A DNA stretch of 13,596 nt from Brachionus koreanus. Taxonomy: Eukaryota > Rotifera > Eurotatoria > Ploima > Brachionidae. The notes beneath the pieces are model-generated. The model was not told where the DNA came from and searched no databases. It saw nothing but the letters and a program-made list of their open reading frames with translations. Both the position numbers and the translations under genes were made by a program. The DNA lies in NCBI GenBank assembly GCA_016987375.1, contig PJRA01000114.1:274694-288289 (forward strand), read 5' to 3'. Below are positions 1-7,290 of the stretch, piece after piece; the first letter of the stretch is position 1; every line of letters starts with the position of its first letter.

Positions 1-103
1 TCTTTTTTTAATTTTGAAAAAGAAAAATTTAAGTCCTAATAAAATTTTAATCAAATTCAAATTTAATTTTTTTTGTTAATTACTTCAAAAATTTAAAAAA
101 AGG

Positions 104-265
104 TCGCACATTAATGCTGATGATGCTTTACCAATTGAAAGAATTCCTGTCATTTGGATACTTCTTTCTAATGCTTGTATCTATTGAATAGCTTATTCAA
201 TTCAATTCAATTATATTTTTTTTATTTTGAAGGCTAAAATTTTACCAACATATTATAAAAATTGA
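104..265 (+). pseudogene. Possible exon or gene remnant of unknown identity
   Basis: A frame stays open from 104 to 265 except for one TGA at 185-187, and its first half is richer in G+C and codon variety than the surrounding A/T sequence. It is preceded by an acceptor-like AAAG at about 99-102. The conceptual peptide holds a hydrophobic run (PVIWILLSNACIY), then the stop, then IAYSIQF. The SNACI...IAYS pattern vaguely recalls the seventh membrane helix of class A GPCRs, but the NPxxY signature is not intact and the match is too short to assign. It could be the last exon of a gene lying to the left, a decayed gene, or chance. Confidence 0.2.
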
Positions 266-747
266 AATTAAAATATGATCAATTTAAAATTTACAAAAAT
301 GTCTAAAACAACTGCTTTGTACTATTTATTAAAGAATCTTTTAAAAATTTTAATTTAATAAAATAAAAATCTAAAAATATTTTGTAAATTTATTTTAAGA
401 TAATTGAATTTTATTTCTTAATTTGAAAAAAAAATTATGCAAGTAAAAATCGCCTTTGTTCAGAGCAAAATTGTAAGTTAAATTTTGCATAAATTGCGTT
501 TACCTTGTTTGAAAAAAATTTTTCTGAAAATTTGAGCAAATTTATTATTGTACATCATTCAAAAAATATGAACTAGACAGTCGAGACAAAAAAAACAACA
601 GATTAAGTCTTTTCTCAAACATTTAATAAAAAAAAATATTGCTGAAAAATTTTAATCTAGTAACAAGATTAAATCTAACCTATAGAAAATCTTTCACAAC
701 CAACTTAATTTTTTCATACTTAGAAGGATTAAAAGTGTATAAAAAAT
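266..747. other. AT-rich intergenic stretch
   Basis: No coding frame or RNA gene is visible. It precedes the PRDM-like start codon, so the promoter and 5' leader of that gene presumably lie here, but no TATA or initiator element can be told from the A/T background. A TTCAA tandem (about 3.5 units, 195-212) lies just to the left, inside the open frame that starts at 104. Confidence 0.5.
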
Positions 748-1865
748 ATGGGATCCGAAATTGAAATTGAGCTACCTGTCTTCATCGAATTAAAAGAATC
801 GAACATATTTGCTAATGATCTTGGAGCTTTTTCACGCCAAAGCCTTCTTGCAAATCAGTTTGTTGGCACTTTTGATGGGAAAATACGCAATAGCCTTCAA
901 ACAAATGAAGATCTCACTTACATATGGGCGGTATTGATCATACTTTAATAATAAAATAAAATAATAAAAACTAATCATTTTTTTCTATAAGATTTTAAGC
1001 TCAAAACAAGTTCCAATTTTTTACATTGATGCTACGGATGCAAAGGATGGCAATTGGCTAAGATTTATTAGATCTACCACCGATTTTAAAAAACAAAACA
1101 TAATTTGCTTACAACAAGACAATAAAATAAACTACTATACCCTAAAAGTAATTGAAATTTTTAGAATACTTTATTACTTTAATAAAATATATTAAAGGAA
1201 ATTAAGCCTGGCGAAGAGCTAATGTACTATTCTTCTCACAGTAGAGTTAAAAAAACTAAAAACTGTAACTAATAGTTAAAATAGAAAAGTGAAAGATTTT
1301 ATTTTAAAATTTTTAAGTGGGGTATGAGGTTCTTTTGGCCGATTCAAACGATACATCAAATGAGACTTCAAATGAAGAAAGCCAAAACTCTTTTGCCAAC
1401 AGCCAGAACATTTCGGACGAGGATTTGGAAAAGCCTAAAAACATTTCTAGGGGTAAAAGGAATAAAACTGGAAGAAAATCTGCACAACCTTCTTCCGAAT
1501 CATCGTCTTCAACTGTAATACCCCCGACTGGTCGCGTTTGGACATGTCAAATGTGCAAAAAGCGCTTCGATCAGCGTATAATGCTCAATCGACATGATTG
1601 TATTGATCTAAGACTTAAAATATTTAAGAAAAAAAAAGAACTGGGAAAAAAAAAACTAAAAGACTTACAATGGAAAAGAAAAATTGATTTAAGCTACATA
1701 GAGACAACTAATTTTACTAATTTGTATAAAAATATAGCCGACAATTTAAGCTTTTGTGTTGACGGAACCAAGCAAGATTTAAAGTCTTATTCGTTAGAAG
1801 TAAAAGATTATTTAAATAGTATGCTCTTTAATAAAGACTATAATCAAGTAATATTTAGAAAATAG
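748..1865 (+). CDS. PR/SET-domain (PRDM-like) protein with one atypical zinc finger, 4 exons
   Basis: Inferred exons are 748-930, 992-1147, 1198-1240 and 1318-1865, with introns of 61, 50 and 77 nt, giving about 309 residues. The ATG at 748 is the first after an in-frame stop at 730. Residues about 9-138 form a PR domain: ELKES and LGAFSRQS near the start, YIDATDAKDGNWLRFIRS in exon 2, and EIKPGEELMYY in exon 3, the last matching the family's 'I.PGEELLVWY'. PRDM proteins are nuclear chromatin regulators, some of them histone H3 lysine methyltransferases. A Ser/Asn/Glu-rich linker and a basic patch (KRNKTGRKS) follow. Then comes a single finger, CxxC-x12-H-x-C, lacking the normal second His, and a Lys-rich tail. 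PRDM members usually carry several C2H2 fingers, so this one is short. Another donor at 1265 (GTAACT) is also in phase and would add 8 residues; 1241 is preferred because the domain end then aligns without a gap. The subfamily is not resolved. Confidence 0.82.
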
Positions 1866-2680
1866 AAAAGTTTATTTGATTTTAAATAATTATGTAAAAG
1901 TTTTTTGTGTTTTGTTTTTTTTTTGTTTATTTTTCTTTTGTTTAATAAGTAAGATACTCCTAAATATACTTTTTTGAAATTATTTGTTTAATTAAATATG
2001 GTTACATTTGTGACATGTGATTAATTTTTGTTTCAAGTTATTTTACATTTTTTTCTACAAATAAAATAAAATTAATCATCAATTAAATTTTTATTTTCTA
2101 TTAGAAATTTTTATTTAATAATCTAAATTTTTTTATTTTTAAATTTCTCTATTTAAATTTAAATTAGTTCACTCTAGGATGAATATGTAGACTGGCAATA
2201 TCTTCTAAACGATTACCACAAGCAATTAATTTTTTCTGTTTTCACATTTTGATTGGAACAAAATTTTTTAACCCAGCACCCTACGTACCTAGTTTTTTTG
2301 GGTACTTTGTTCACACTCAAAGATCATTTACCCAATTAAGTCAACTTTTTCGGGTAAAACGACACAAGTTTGGCTCGCTAGAATAAAGTTCGCTAATCAA
2401 AGAAACGAATTAGCACTGTAATTGAAATAATAAAGAAAGCTTTCTTGCAGCTGGTTTCAAATAGAGAAAATTAAGAATAGGATAAAATTTTCAACTCATA
2501 AGTTCAATGATGAAGAATCATTAATTAATTAATTAAATTACAATATTATTCGAGCTATTGTATTTGTATTTTTGCTCAGAATTCTTTTTTCGGCAAATTA
2601 GAAAATTTATGCAAAGAAATTTTGTATTTTTTTTTATATTTGATTTTAATTTATCAATAATAAAAGTCATTAGTAATCTT
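1866..2680. other. AT-rich intergenic region with no gene recognised
   Basis: This is the 3' flank of the PRDM-like gene. Overlapping AATAAA hexamers at 2060-2070 could serve polyadenylation but mean little in such A/T-rich DNA. The part from about 2260 to 2480 is less A/T-rich. It holds one arm of a possible older inverted repeat (2327-2340) and may be the 3' flank of the mariner copy that starts at 2681. No coding frame was found on either strand. Confidence 0.45.
2327..2340 (+). repeat. Left arm of an outer inverted repeat around the nested transposons
   Basis: TTTACCCAATTAAG here is matched on the opposite strand at 4462-4475 (TTTACCCAATTTAG), 13 of 14 bases, with weaker similarity continuing inward (CAAC and a GG-containing run). 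The pair encloses both mariner pieces and the MULE. It could be the terminal repeat of the older element, but the distances to the coding remnants do not fit an intact mariner, so this is tentative. Confidence 0.35.
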
Positions 2681-2890
2681 ACCTTCAAAATATAGATTAT
2701 TCAGCTCTTTAGTTTTTAGCCACTTATCAGTCAGTAGTTCAATTTCTTTCTTGTATCATTCACGGCTTTTGGAACTAAAAACTCACAACATCTTTGTTCA
2801 ACTTGGTCTTGGTTAGTAAAATTCCATTTTCTAGCTTAAAGAGCCATTGAGCAAAAGAACTGATAATCAGAAGAAGAGAGATATGGTAAA
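2681..2890 (-). pseudogene. Mariner transposase C-terminal fragment (copy A)
   Basis: Read on the minus strand, this encodes the end of a mariner transposase: SSSDYQFFCSM (the 'SPDLAPSDYHLF' region with the last catalytic Asp), then TNQDQVEQRCCEFLVPKAVN. After a frameshift it continues as YKKEIELLTDKWLKTKELNNLYFEG, the usual 'FYRRGIEKLPERWQKVIDSNGDYF' ending. There is an in-frame stop after the SDYQFFCSMAL segment, and the SPDL motif is partly deleted. It closely resembles the copy at 7955-8340 at the nucleotide level. Its N-terminal counterpart is at 4225-4370, in the same orientation on the other side of the MULE-like element. It is non-functional. Confidence 0.8.
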
Positions 2891-2912
2891 TTATTTTAAA
2901 TGCTTATTGTTA

Positions 2913-2951
2913 AAATTCATTATGCTAGGTAAAAAAATCAAAGTGCTAGGT
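2913..2951 (+). repeat. Left terminal inverted repeat of the MULE-like element
   Basis: About 39 bp match the right end (4181-4219) in inverted orientation. Each end holds two copies of TGCTAGGT exactly 21 bp apart (2923 and 2944 here). Since 21 bp is two helical turns, the paired boxes could be transposase binding sites on one face of the DNA; that role is inference. Confidence 0.8.
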
Positions 2952-2965
2952 TGTTAGATAATAAT

Positions 2966-3058
2966 GATATATTAAACAGGAAGGAAGTAAACTAATGCAA
3001 TACCTTTATCAAAAGATAAATTAAACAGGAAAGAAGCTAATTAATGGAAGACCTCTTT
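2966..3058 (+). repeat. Two imperfect direct repeats, 49-bp period
   Basis: Copies at about 2966-3009 and 3015-3058 share GATA-ATTAAACAGGAA followed by a diverged GAAG-TAA-TAATG-A-ACCT pattern. They lie in the subterminal left part of the MULE-like element, where the 5' part of the transposase would be expected. No coding function is seen. Subterminal repeats are common in MULEs. Confidence 0.6.
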
Positions 3059-3138
3059 TAGTTATTTAATTGCTTGAGTCCTCGATTATATAAATTAGAC
3101 TGATTTTATTAAAAATAAAAAACATAAACTAATCTTAA

Positions 3139-4153
3139 GTCAAAAATGAGTTCAAAAAGCCATTCATCTTTAATGGAATTTCCAAAGGGTTAGAATTAAT
3201 TAATCAACAGAAATTTGATCCTAAAGTATTAATTTCTGATGGGTCAATAGCGATTCGGAACGCATTCAAAGATATTTATAAATGTTCACAAATGGTTATG
3301 TTTTCCTGTCACATGTTCAGGGCAGTTGATAAATCGATCGACGCAAAGGTGACAAACGAAACTGACAAAGAATCAATTAAAAAAGATATTCGAATATTGC
3401 AAATTTCGGCATCAAGAGATATTTAAAAAAGCTATTCATTTATTTTTGAAAAAATGAAAAAAATATCAAGATTTCGTAGTATATTTTCAAAAAGAATGGG
3501 TTGATACTTTAAATGGCTGGTATGAAGGCTACAGCGATGTAAAATATACTCCATCTCATAATAATGCTTTAGAAGCCACAAATAAAGTAATCAAAGACAA
3601 AAACACACTAAGAGAACGATTAAATTTATCGCAATTTTTAATTGTTAGGTGCGACATTGCCAAAAATTGGTCGCTTGATAGATCACCATCCGAGATAAAT
3701 CGTCGTATTTTCTATAAAGAACAGCCAATTGATCTTCAATTGAACACAAAAGCATATCAATGACTAAAGTCGAATAAAACTACGCTTATTTATGAATCAA
3801 AAATATCAAAAAGTACAGTTTATTTCGTACCAATTTTTTCAGAATTAAATACATAAGAAGAAGACGTCATCAATTATTCCAATCTTGCATGGAATACATT
3901 TCAGAGATACTCAAAAATTAACTATAAAGTTTGGTGCATAATAATGCCAGATGATGACTCAAATGGTAATTGGAAAAATGGATCATGCACTTGTCCACAT
4001 TATATGAAAAAATATATTTGCAAACATCTAGTTGGTCTAGCGATGAGATTAAAATATATTAAAGTTCCTACTGCTGCTAAAGATGTTCCGATCGGCGAAA
4101 AAAGAAAACGTGGTCGTCCAGCCAAAGCATTGCAAGCTCTCATGAGACAATAG
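3139..4153 (+). pseudogene. MULE transposase fragment with SWIM zinc finger and AT-hook
   Basis: There are three blocks. At 3139-3423, LISDGSIAIRNAF contains the second catalytic Asp (codon 3238-3240), followed by the CH pair of 'FSCHMFRAVDK'; it stops at 3424. After a frameshift, 3467-3760 carries NNALEATNKVIK with the catalytic Glu (codon 3572-3574). The same frame continues past a TGA at 3761 and a TAA at 3854 to 4153. The final block has CTCPHYMKKYICKH, a perfect SWIM pattern CxCx8CxH (first Cys codon 3986, His codon 4025), and then KRKRGRPAK, an AT-hook-like motif. MULE transposases are DDE nucleases acting on the element's ends. The N-terminal half with the first catalytic Asp is absent, so this copy cannot encode an active enzyme. 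Confidence 0.85.
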
Positions 4154-4180
4154 ACCGCAGTATTTTTTTATTTTTTTTTT

Positions 4181-4219
4181 ACCTAGCATTTTATTTTTTT
4201 TACCTAGCATTTTGAATTT
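4181..4219 (-). repeat. Right terminal inverted repeat of the MULE-like element
   Basis: This is the reverse-complement partner of 2913-2951, with ACCTAGCA boxes at 4181-4188 and 4202-4209 and the same 21-bp spacing as the left end. It starts 28 bp after the transposase stop codon. Confidence 0.8.
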
Positions 4220-4224
4220 TTTAC

Positions 4225-4370
4225 ATTGCGAAAATAATTAAAGCCTTTTTTTAATATCGTTGAAATTTCAATGCATTGTTGAATATCGATATCTGTAAAA
4301 TCATGTGGAACAACTGGGCAACATTTGTTAGCTTTGTTAATCAAATTTAAGTGTTGAGATATCGTCAATT
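4225..4370 (-). pseudogene. Mariner transposase N-terminal fragment (copy A, other half)
   Basis: On the minus strand this reads NLINKANKCCPVVPHDFTDIDIQ then QCIEISTILKKGFNYF. That matches the mariner stretch 'W VPHELTE..K..R.EIC..LL.R' that links the DNA-binding and catalytic domains. It is nucleotide-similar to the copy at about 11495-11640. Similarity ends abruptly at the MULE terminus. The part between this segment and the C-terminal piece at 2681-2890, including the first catalytic Asp, is missing, so the mariner was deleted before or during the MULE insertion. The first roughly 100 residues are also not seen upstream. Confidence 0.7.
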
Positions 4371-4393
4371 GTGATGTTTAAAGGTCATTTATT

Positions 4394-4502
4394 GTGATGT
4401 TGTTTAACCAACGCTTGGTTGACCAAATTAATCGATTTTGACAAACCAAAAACTGGTTAACCTAAATTGGGTAAACAGCTAACGAAGCTTAACCAACATC
4501 AC
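4394..4502. repeat. Short inverted repeat, possible transposon end or mini-MITE
   Basis: GTGATGTTGTTTAACC (4394-4409) is matched in inverse by 4487-4502, 14 of 16 bases. The interval also holds an AACCAA-CGC-TTGGTT hairpin (4406-4420) and further GGTTAACC-like sequence. The motif ATTGTGATGTT is also directly repeated (4368 and 4391). It could be a tiny MITE or the scrambled 5' end of the mariner copy. Confidence 0.4.
4462..4475 (-). repeat. Right arm of the outer inverted repeat
   Basis: This is the inverse partner of 2327-2340 (13 of 14 bases). It overlaps the short inverted repeat at 4394-4502, so the region may hold the superposed ends of more than one element. Confidence 0.35.
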
Positions 4503-4762
4503 TGCACAGAATGACAAAATTCAGAACAAATTTTTAAAGACAACTTTTTTAATTTTTTTGATTTTTAAGCTTTAAAATGCAATAAAAAAAAGGGTTTATT
4601 GAAGAAATAATTATTGACATATTTTAAATAATTTTATAAAATAAATAAAAAAGATAAATATCTAATTAATTTTTAATACCCCCTTTATGATCCATTAAAA
4701 AATAATCAGCATGTCAAAACAATTATTAAACAAAGAAGGATGAATTTCTTTACAAATATAAT

Positions 4763-6181
4763 CTATTGTGTATGACATTCAAATCTTTGAGGATTACAAT
4801 CAGCTTGTTCATGCATATCTTCTTTAATTAAAAACGCTTCTTCTGGCAAATTTTCATCTATCGCATATTTGATTTCGTCGTCCGATTCATAGTCAAAAAA
4901 ATTTTTGTCTACATGCTCGCTAGTAACTTCATCAAATTTTTCATCTTCTTTTAATTCAATTTTTCTTTTAGGAGGCAAAATTTCTTCCAGTAGCTTAACA
5001 AAATTAAAGCAAATTTAAATGAAAAACCTTCTCAAAATTCACCTTTATTTTTTCCAAATTAAGTGATTTACTTTCCGGAAATATGACATCAAATTTTATA
5101 ATTAAGTCTCCAAAGTCTGATGAATTTATTTTTGGCATTCCAAGTTTTGGGATACACTTAATAGTCTGATTGTGAAAATACTCTCCCCCAGGATGAGTAA
5201 TCGTTTTTAGACGTCCATCTAAATGTCTAAATAACATTTTAAATCCACACAAAGCTTCGGTTAAGTTAATCGAATGTTTCATTATCAAATGATCCTCATA
5301 TCTGCTAAATGTATCATGTTTGCTCTGCTCCAAAATAAATATCAGATCGCCTGTCTGATAACCAGGCTAATCGAATTCGAAATTACAAATCACAAATTTG
5401 AAAATTAGTCAATTTACTTTTTGGTTGCTTAGGCCCGTAAAAGCGATTTGTTGTTTATGACGCATGCCTTTTTCAATGCATATCTCTATTTTTTTATCAG
5501 CTTGAACAACTCGCTTTCCTGCACAGATTGGACATTCACCACATTCAGGACAAACCTCCCTAATTCTAGCATTACCAGTCTCATTTTTTCCAAAACACTT
5601 TGAACAATTTATCGATGCTTTTTTTAGACCAGTCCTTATTTAAAAAATAAATCCTAAAATATCAGAATAAGCGAAAAAAAGTCTACCCATCACAGTCGTT
5701 ACATATAACTAATACTTGATATTCAAATAATTTTTTTTTACCTCGATAAAAATCTTTTAAAGAAGTCCTTTAATTTTAATTTAGAAAAATTTTTTACAAA
5801 AATTCATTTTAAATACTTTAAAGGAAAAACTAAATTTTTAGTATATTTTTGATCTTGATAGAAATTGCATTCATTATTTGTCAAATTATTGTAAAAATTT
5901 TGACTAGTAAAGTCATCATAACTAAAGCCGTCTAGTTTATCCAATTTTTCCTTAGTAGCATCGTATCCATTTTCATCGTAAAATTTTCTATTTTCCTCAT
6001 TTGAGAGAACATCATAGGCAAACTTGATCTCATCAAATTTAGAAACTGAATCATGACTGTCATCTTTGAGGTTTTCTGGATGGTGTCTTTCCGCCATTTC
6101 ATAATAAGCCACAATAATTTCATTTTCACTTGCATTTGGCTCTACTGCTAATAGATCATATAATTTTGAATCTTTGATCAT
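4763..6181 (-). CDS. DNAJA: Type I J-protein (DNAJA-like Hsp40) with HPE in place of HPD, 5 exons
   Basis: Inferred exons on the minus strand are 6181-5817, 5767-5687, 5634-5418, 5366-5043 and 4993-4763, with introns of 49, 52, 51 and 49 nt. They give 405 residues, close to the roughly 400 of DNAJA1/2. Residues 6-70 are a J domain, but His-Pro-Asp reads His34-Pro35-Glu36 and the basic helix II is largely lost (AYYEMAERH). The G/F linker is Asn/Asp-rich. A zinc-binding region (144-188) has four CxxC pairs: CNDCDGTG, CSKCFG, CPECG and CPICAG. The substrate domains follow, with LTEALCGF, the family's 'L.EALCGF'. The protein ends in Cys-His-Thr-Gln, a CaaX-type prenylation box like DNAJA1 (CQTS) and DNAJA2 (CAHQ). 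The family delivers clients to cytosolic Hsp70 and stimulates its ATPase through HPD. Here that stimulation is doubtful, though substrate binding and membrane attachment may persist. A donor at 5027 is also in phase but leaves a 34-nt intron and aligns worse. Confidence 0.88.
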
Positions 6182-6896
6182 TTTTATTTTTTTGTTTAAT
6201 AGAAATTATGCTCAAAAAAAGTCAATTTTTATTTGAAAAATATATTCATTAAGATAAAAGCTGTGAAGCATTAATGAAAGAACTTTTGTTGAAAGAAAAT
6301 GGCTTTATGGTTATGTAATAAAAACTATTTTGTTTGAAGAAAAATATAACTATTAAAAAAAAGCTAATAGAATACTAATTTGGTTAAAATAAACAAAATT
6401 CCATCATCAGAATAAATTATTACCTGGAATTATTTAGTATAGTAAAATAGGGTCCCAAATATCAAAAAAAAAATTTTTGTGGTCATTATTAAAAATTAAG
6501 GTTTTAAATTCAAGAAAAATTTGTAATGATGTGATGTGAAGGATATGAACAATATTTGACGAAAATTATTTAGTATGTCTCGGACAATTAAATTAATTAG
6601 AAAGGGAGAGACAAATTTTTAAAATTTAGAGTATTATTTCTTATTTTCCCTATTAAGTAATTTAAATAAATTTATTTCAAACGATAGTTAAATAAATTTA
6701 ACTGTAATTTAAACTAAAATTGTATTGAAAAGACTAAATTTAAGACTTTTTGATTTTATTTTAAAGAATGAAGCGAATGCTTGGTCTTAGCATTTTTAAC
6801 ATGTTATTGAGGGACAAAAAATATGTTAGAAAATGTATCTTAGAAAATTTTTGAGTTGGAGATTTTTCACTCAAGAGACTCTTAAAGACTAACACC
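6182..6896. other. AT-rich intergenic region upstream of the DNAJA-like gene
   Basis: The promoter of the minus-strand J-protein gene must start here, but nothing can be singled out. A short open frame at about 6254-6319 (ending ENGFMVM) has no support. AATAGGGTCC at 6446-6455 recurs in inverse at the right end of the window. The rest is A/T-rich with no coding sequence seen. Confidence 0.45.
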
Positions 6897-6899
6897 CTT

Positions 6900-6913
6900 A
6901 GTATAGTATAGTG
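6900..6913 (-). repeat. Pentanucleotide 3' tail of the LINE
   Basis: On the minus strand this is nearly three units of ACTAT. It marks the probable 3' end of the retrotransposon in place of poly(A). Confidence 0.55.
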
Positions 6914-6923
6914 GTTTATTGCA

Positions 6924-6955
6924 ACGCATAAAATGCGTAAATCTGACAGCAGATT
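6924..6955 (-). other. Tandem stem-loops in the LINE 3' UTR
   Basis: Read on the LINE (minus) strand, AATCTG-CTGT-CAGATT (6 bp, loop of 4) is followed directly by ACGCAT-TTT-ATGCGT (6 bp, loop of 3). Both stems are perfect. They lie between the stop codon and the tail repeats, where some LINE clades place the hairpin recognised by their own reverse transcriptase. That role is inferred. Confidence 0.65.
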
Positions 6956-7290
6956 ATGTGCAAAAAATATAATAAAAGTTTTTGTCTATTTTTGCTTTAA
7001 AAATATCGCTGGATTGAGCTTCCACTGAATCCACTCCCAGCTTATTCTAGCCATTTACTACACGTTTTGTGAAGAAGTGGTATCTTTGGGCACAATTTTT
7101 GATTATTTCTCTTTTAATTTTGTATGCATGGCCTCTTGTACTTCTGCTTGAAAAAGTGAGTGGAGATTGCCATTTGACGAGATCAATATTTTTTTTAACT
7201 TTAAACATTTGAATTAAGTCACCTTTCATGCACCTTTCGCCTTTACTTTGTTTCATTTAGCTTATATAGATTAAACCAAAAGAGTTAGCA

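Larger units (their letters stand above)
2909..4224 (+). mobile_element. MULE-like DNA transposon, internally deleted and decayed
   Basis: The element is bounded by imperfect terminal inverted repeats and encloses a broken MULE-type transposase with a SWIM finger. It is about 1.3 kb long, well short of an autonomous MULE, and the region for the N-terminal half of the transposase is missing. The termini are taken as the G at 2909 and the C at 4224, where the two ends stop matching; the outermost 4 bases on each side are less certain. I see no clear 8-10 bp target duplication. It sits between two collinear mariner fragments (2681-2890 and 4225-4370), which suggests it inserted into that element. 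Confidence 0.72.
6897..7290 (-). mobile_element. 5'-truncated non-LTR retrotransposon (LINE) 3' end
   Basis: The minus strand encodes the extreme C-terminus of a LINE reverse-transcriptase polyprotein: KGDLIQMFKV, then SSRSTRGHAYKI, then FFTKRVVNG, matching 'RRLRGDLIEMFKI...TRGH..KL......FFS.RVVN.WN.L' of CR1/L2/jockey-like elements. The expected Trp after VVNG is TAG, and after that codon the frame continues with NKLGVDSVEAQSSDIFKAKIDK to a TAA near 6958. A frameshift near 7255 precedes YKLNETK. The 3' UTR carries two perfect hairpins, then (ACTAT)-type repeats ending at about 6897, typical of LINEs with microsatellite tails. Only about 100 codons survive, as expected from 5' truncation during target-primed reverse transcription. 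Confidence 0.8.

Noticed and set aside
1324..1518. Open frame overlapping the last PRDM-like exon
   Set aside because: Out of frame with the PR-domain exons and zinc finger; a shadow of the real frame.
2890..2908. Extension of the MULE terminal repeat outward (AATTATTTT also at about 4231-4239 in inverse)
   Set aside because: The shared bases are only A/T, spacing differs by several bases, and the right-hand copy lies in mariner coding sequence, so chance is more likely.
3944..4153. Small SWIM-finger protein gene
   Set aside because: The frame continues upstream past single stops into MULE transposase sequence and is flanked by matching terminal repeats; it is the tail of a broken transposase.
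5027..5043. Donor at 5027 (GTTTTT) for the last DNAJA intron
   Set aside because: It would make a 34-nt intron and insert four residues; GTGAAT at 5042 gives 49 nt like the gene's other introns and a gap-free family alignment.
5932..6135. Open frame inside the first DNAJA exon
   Set aside because: Overlaps the J-domain frame on the same strand in another phase, with no motif of its own.
6254..6319. Short open frame upstream of the DNAJA-like gene
   Set aside because: About 21 codons, no splice or family support.
7047..7256. Standalone small basic protein on the minus strand
   Set aside because: Sequence matches the LINE reverse-transcriptase C-terminus and continues past the TAG in the same frame, so it is transposon debris.
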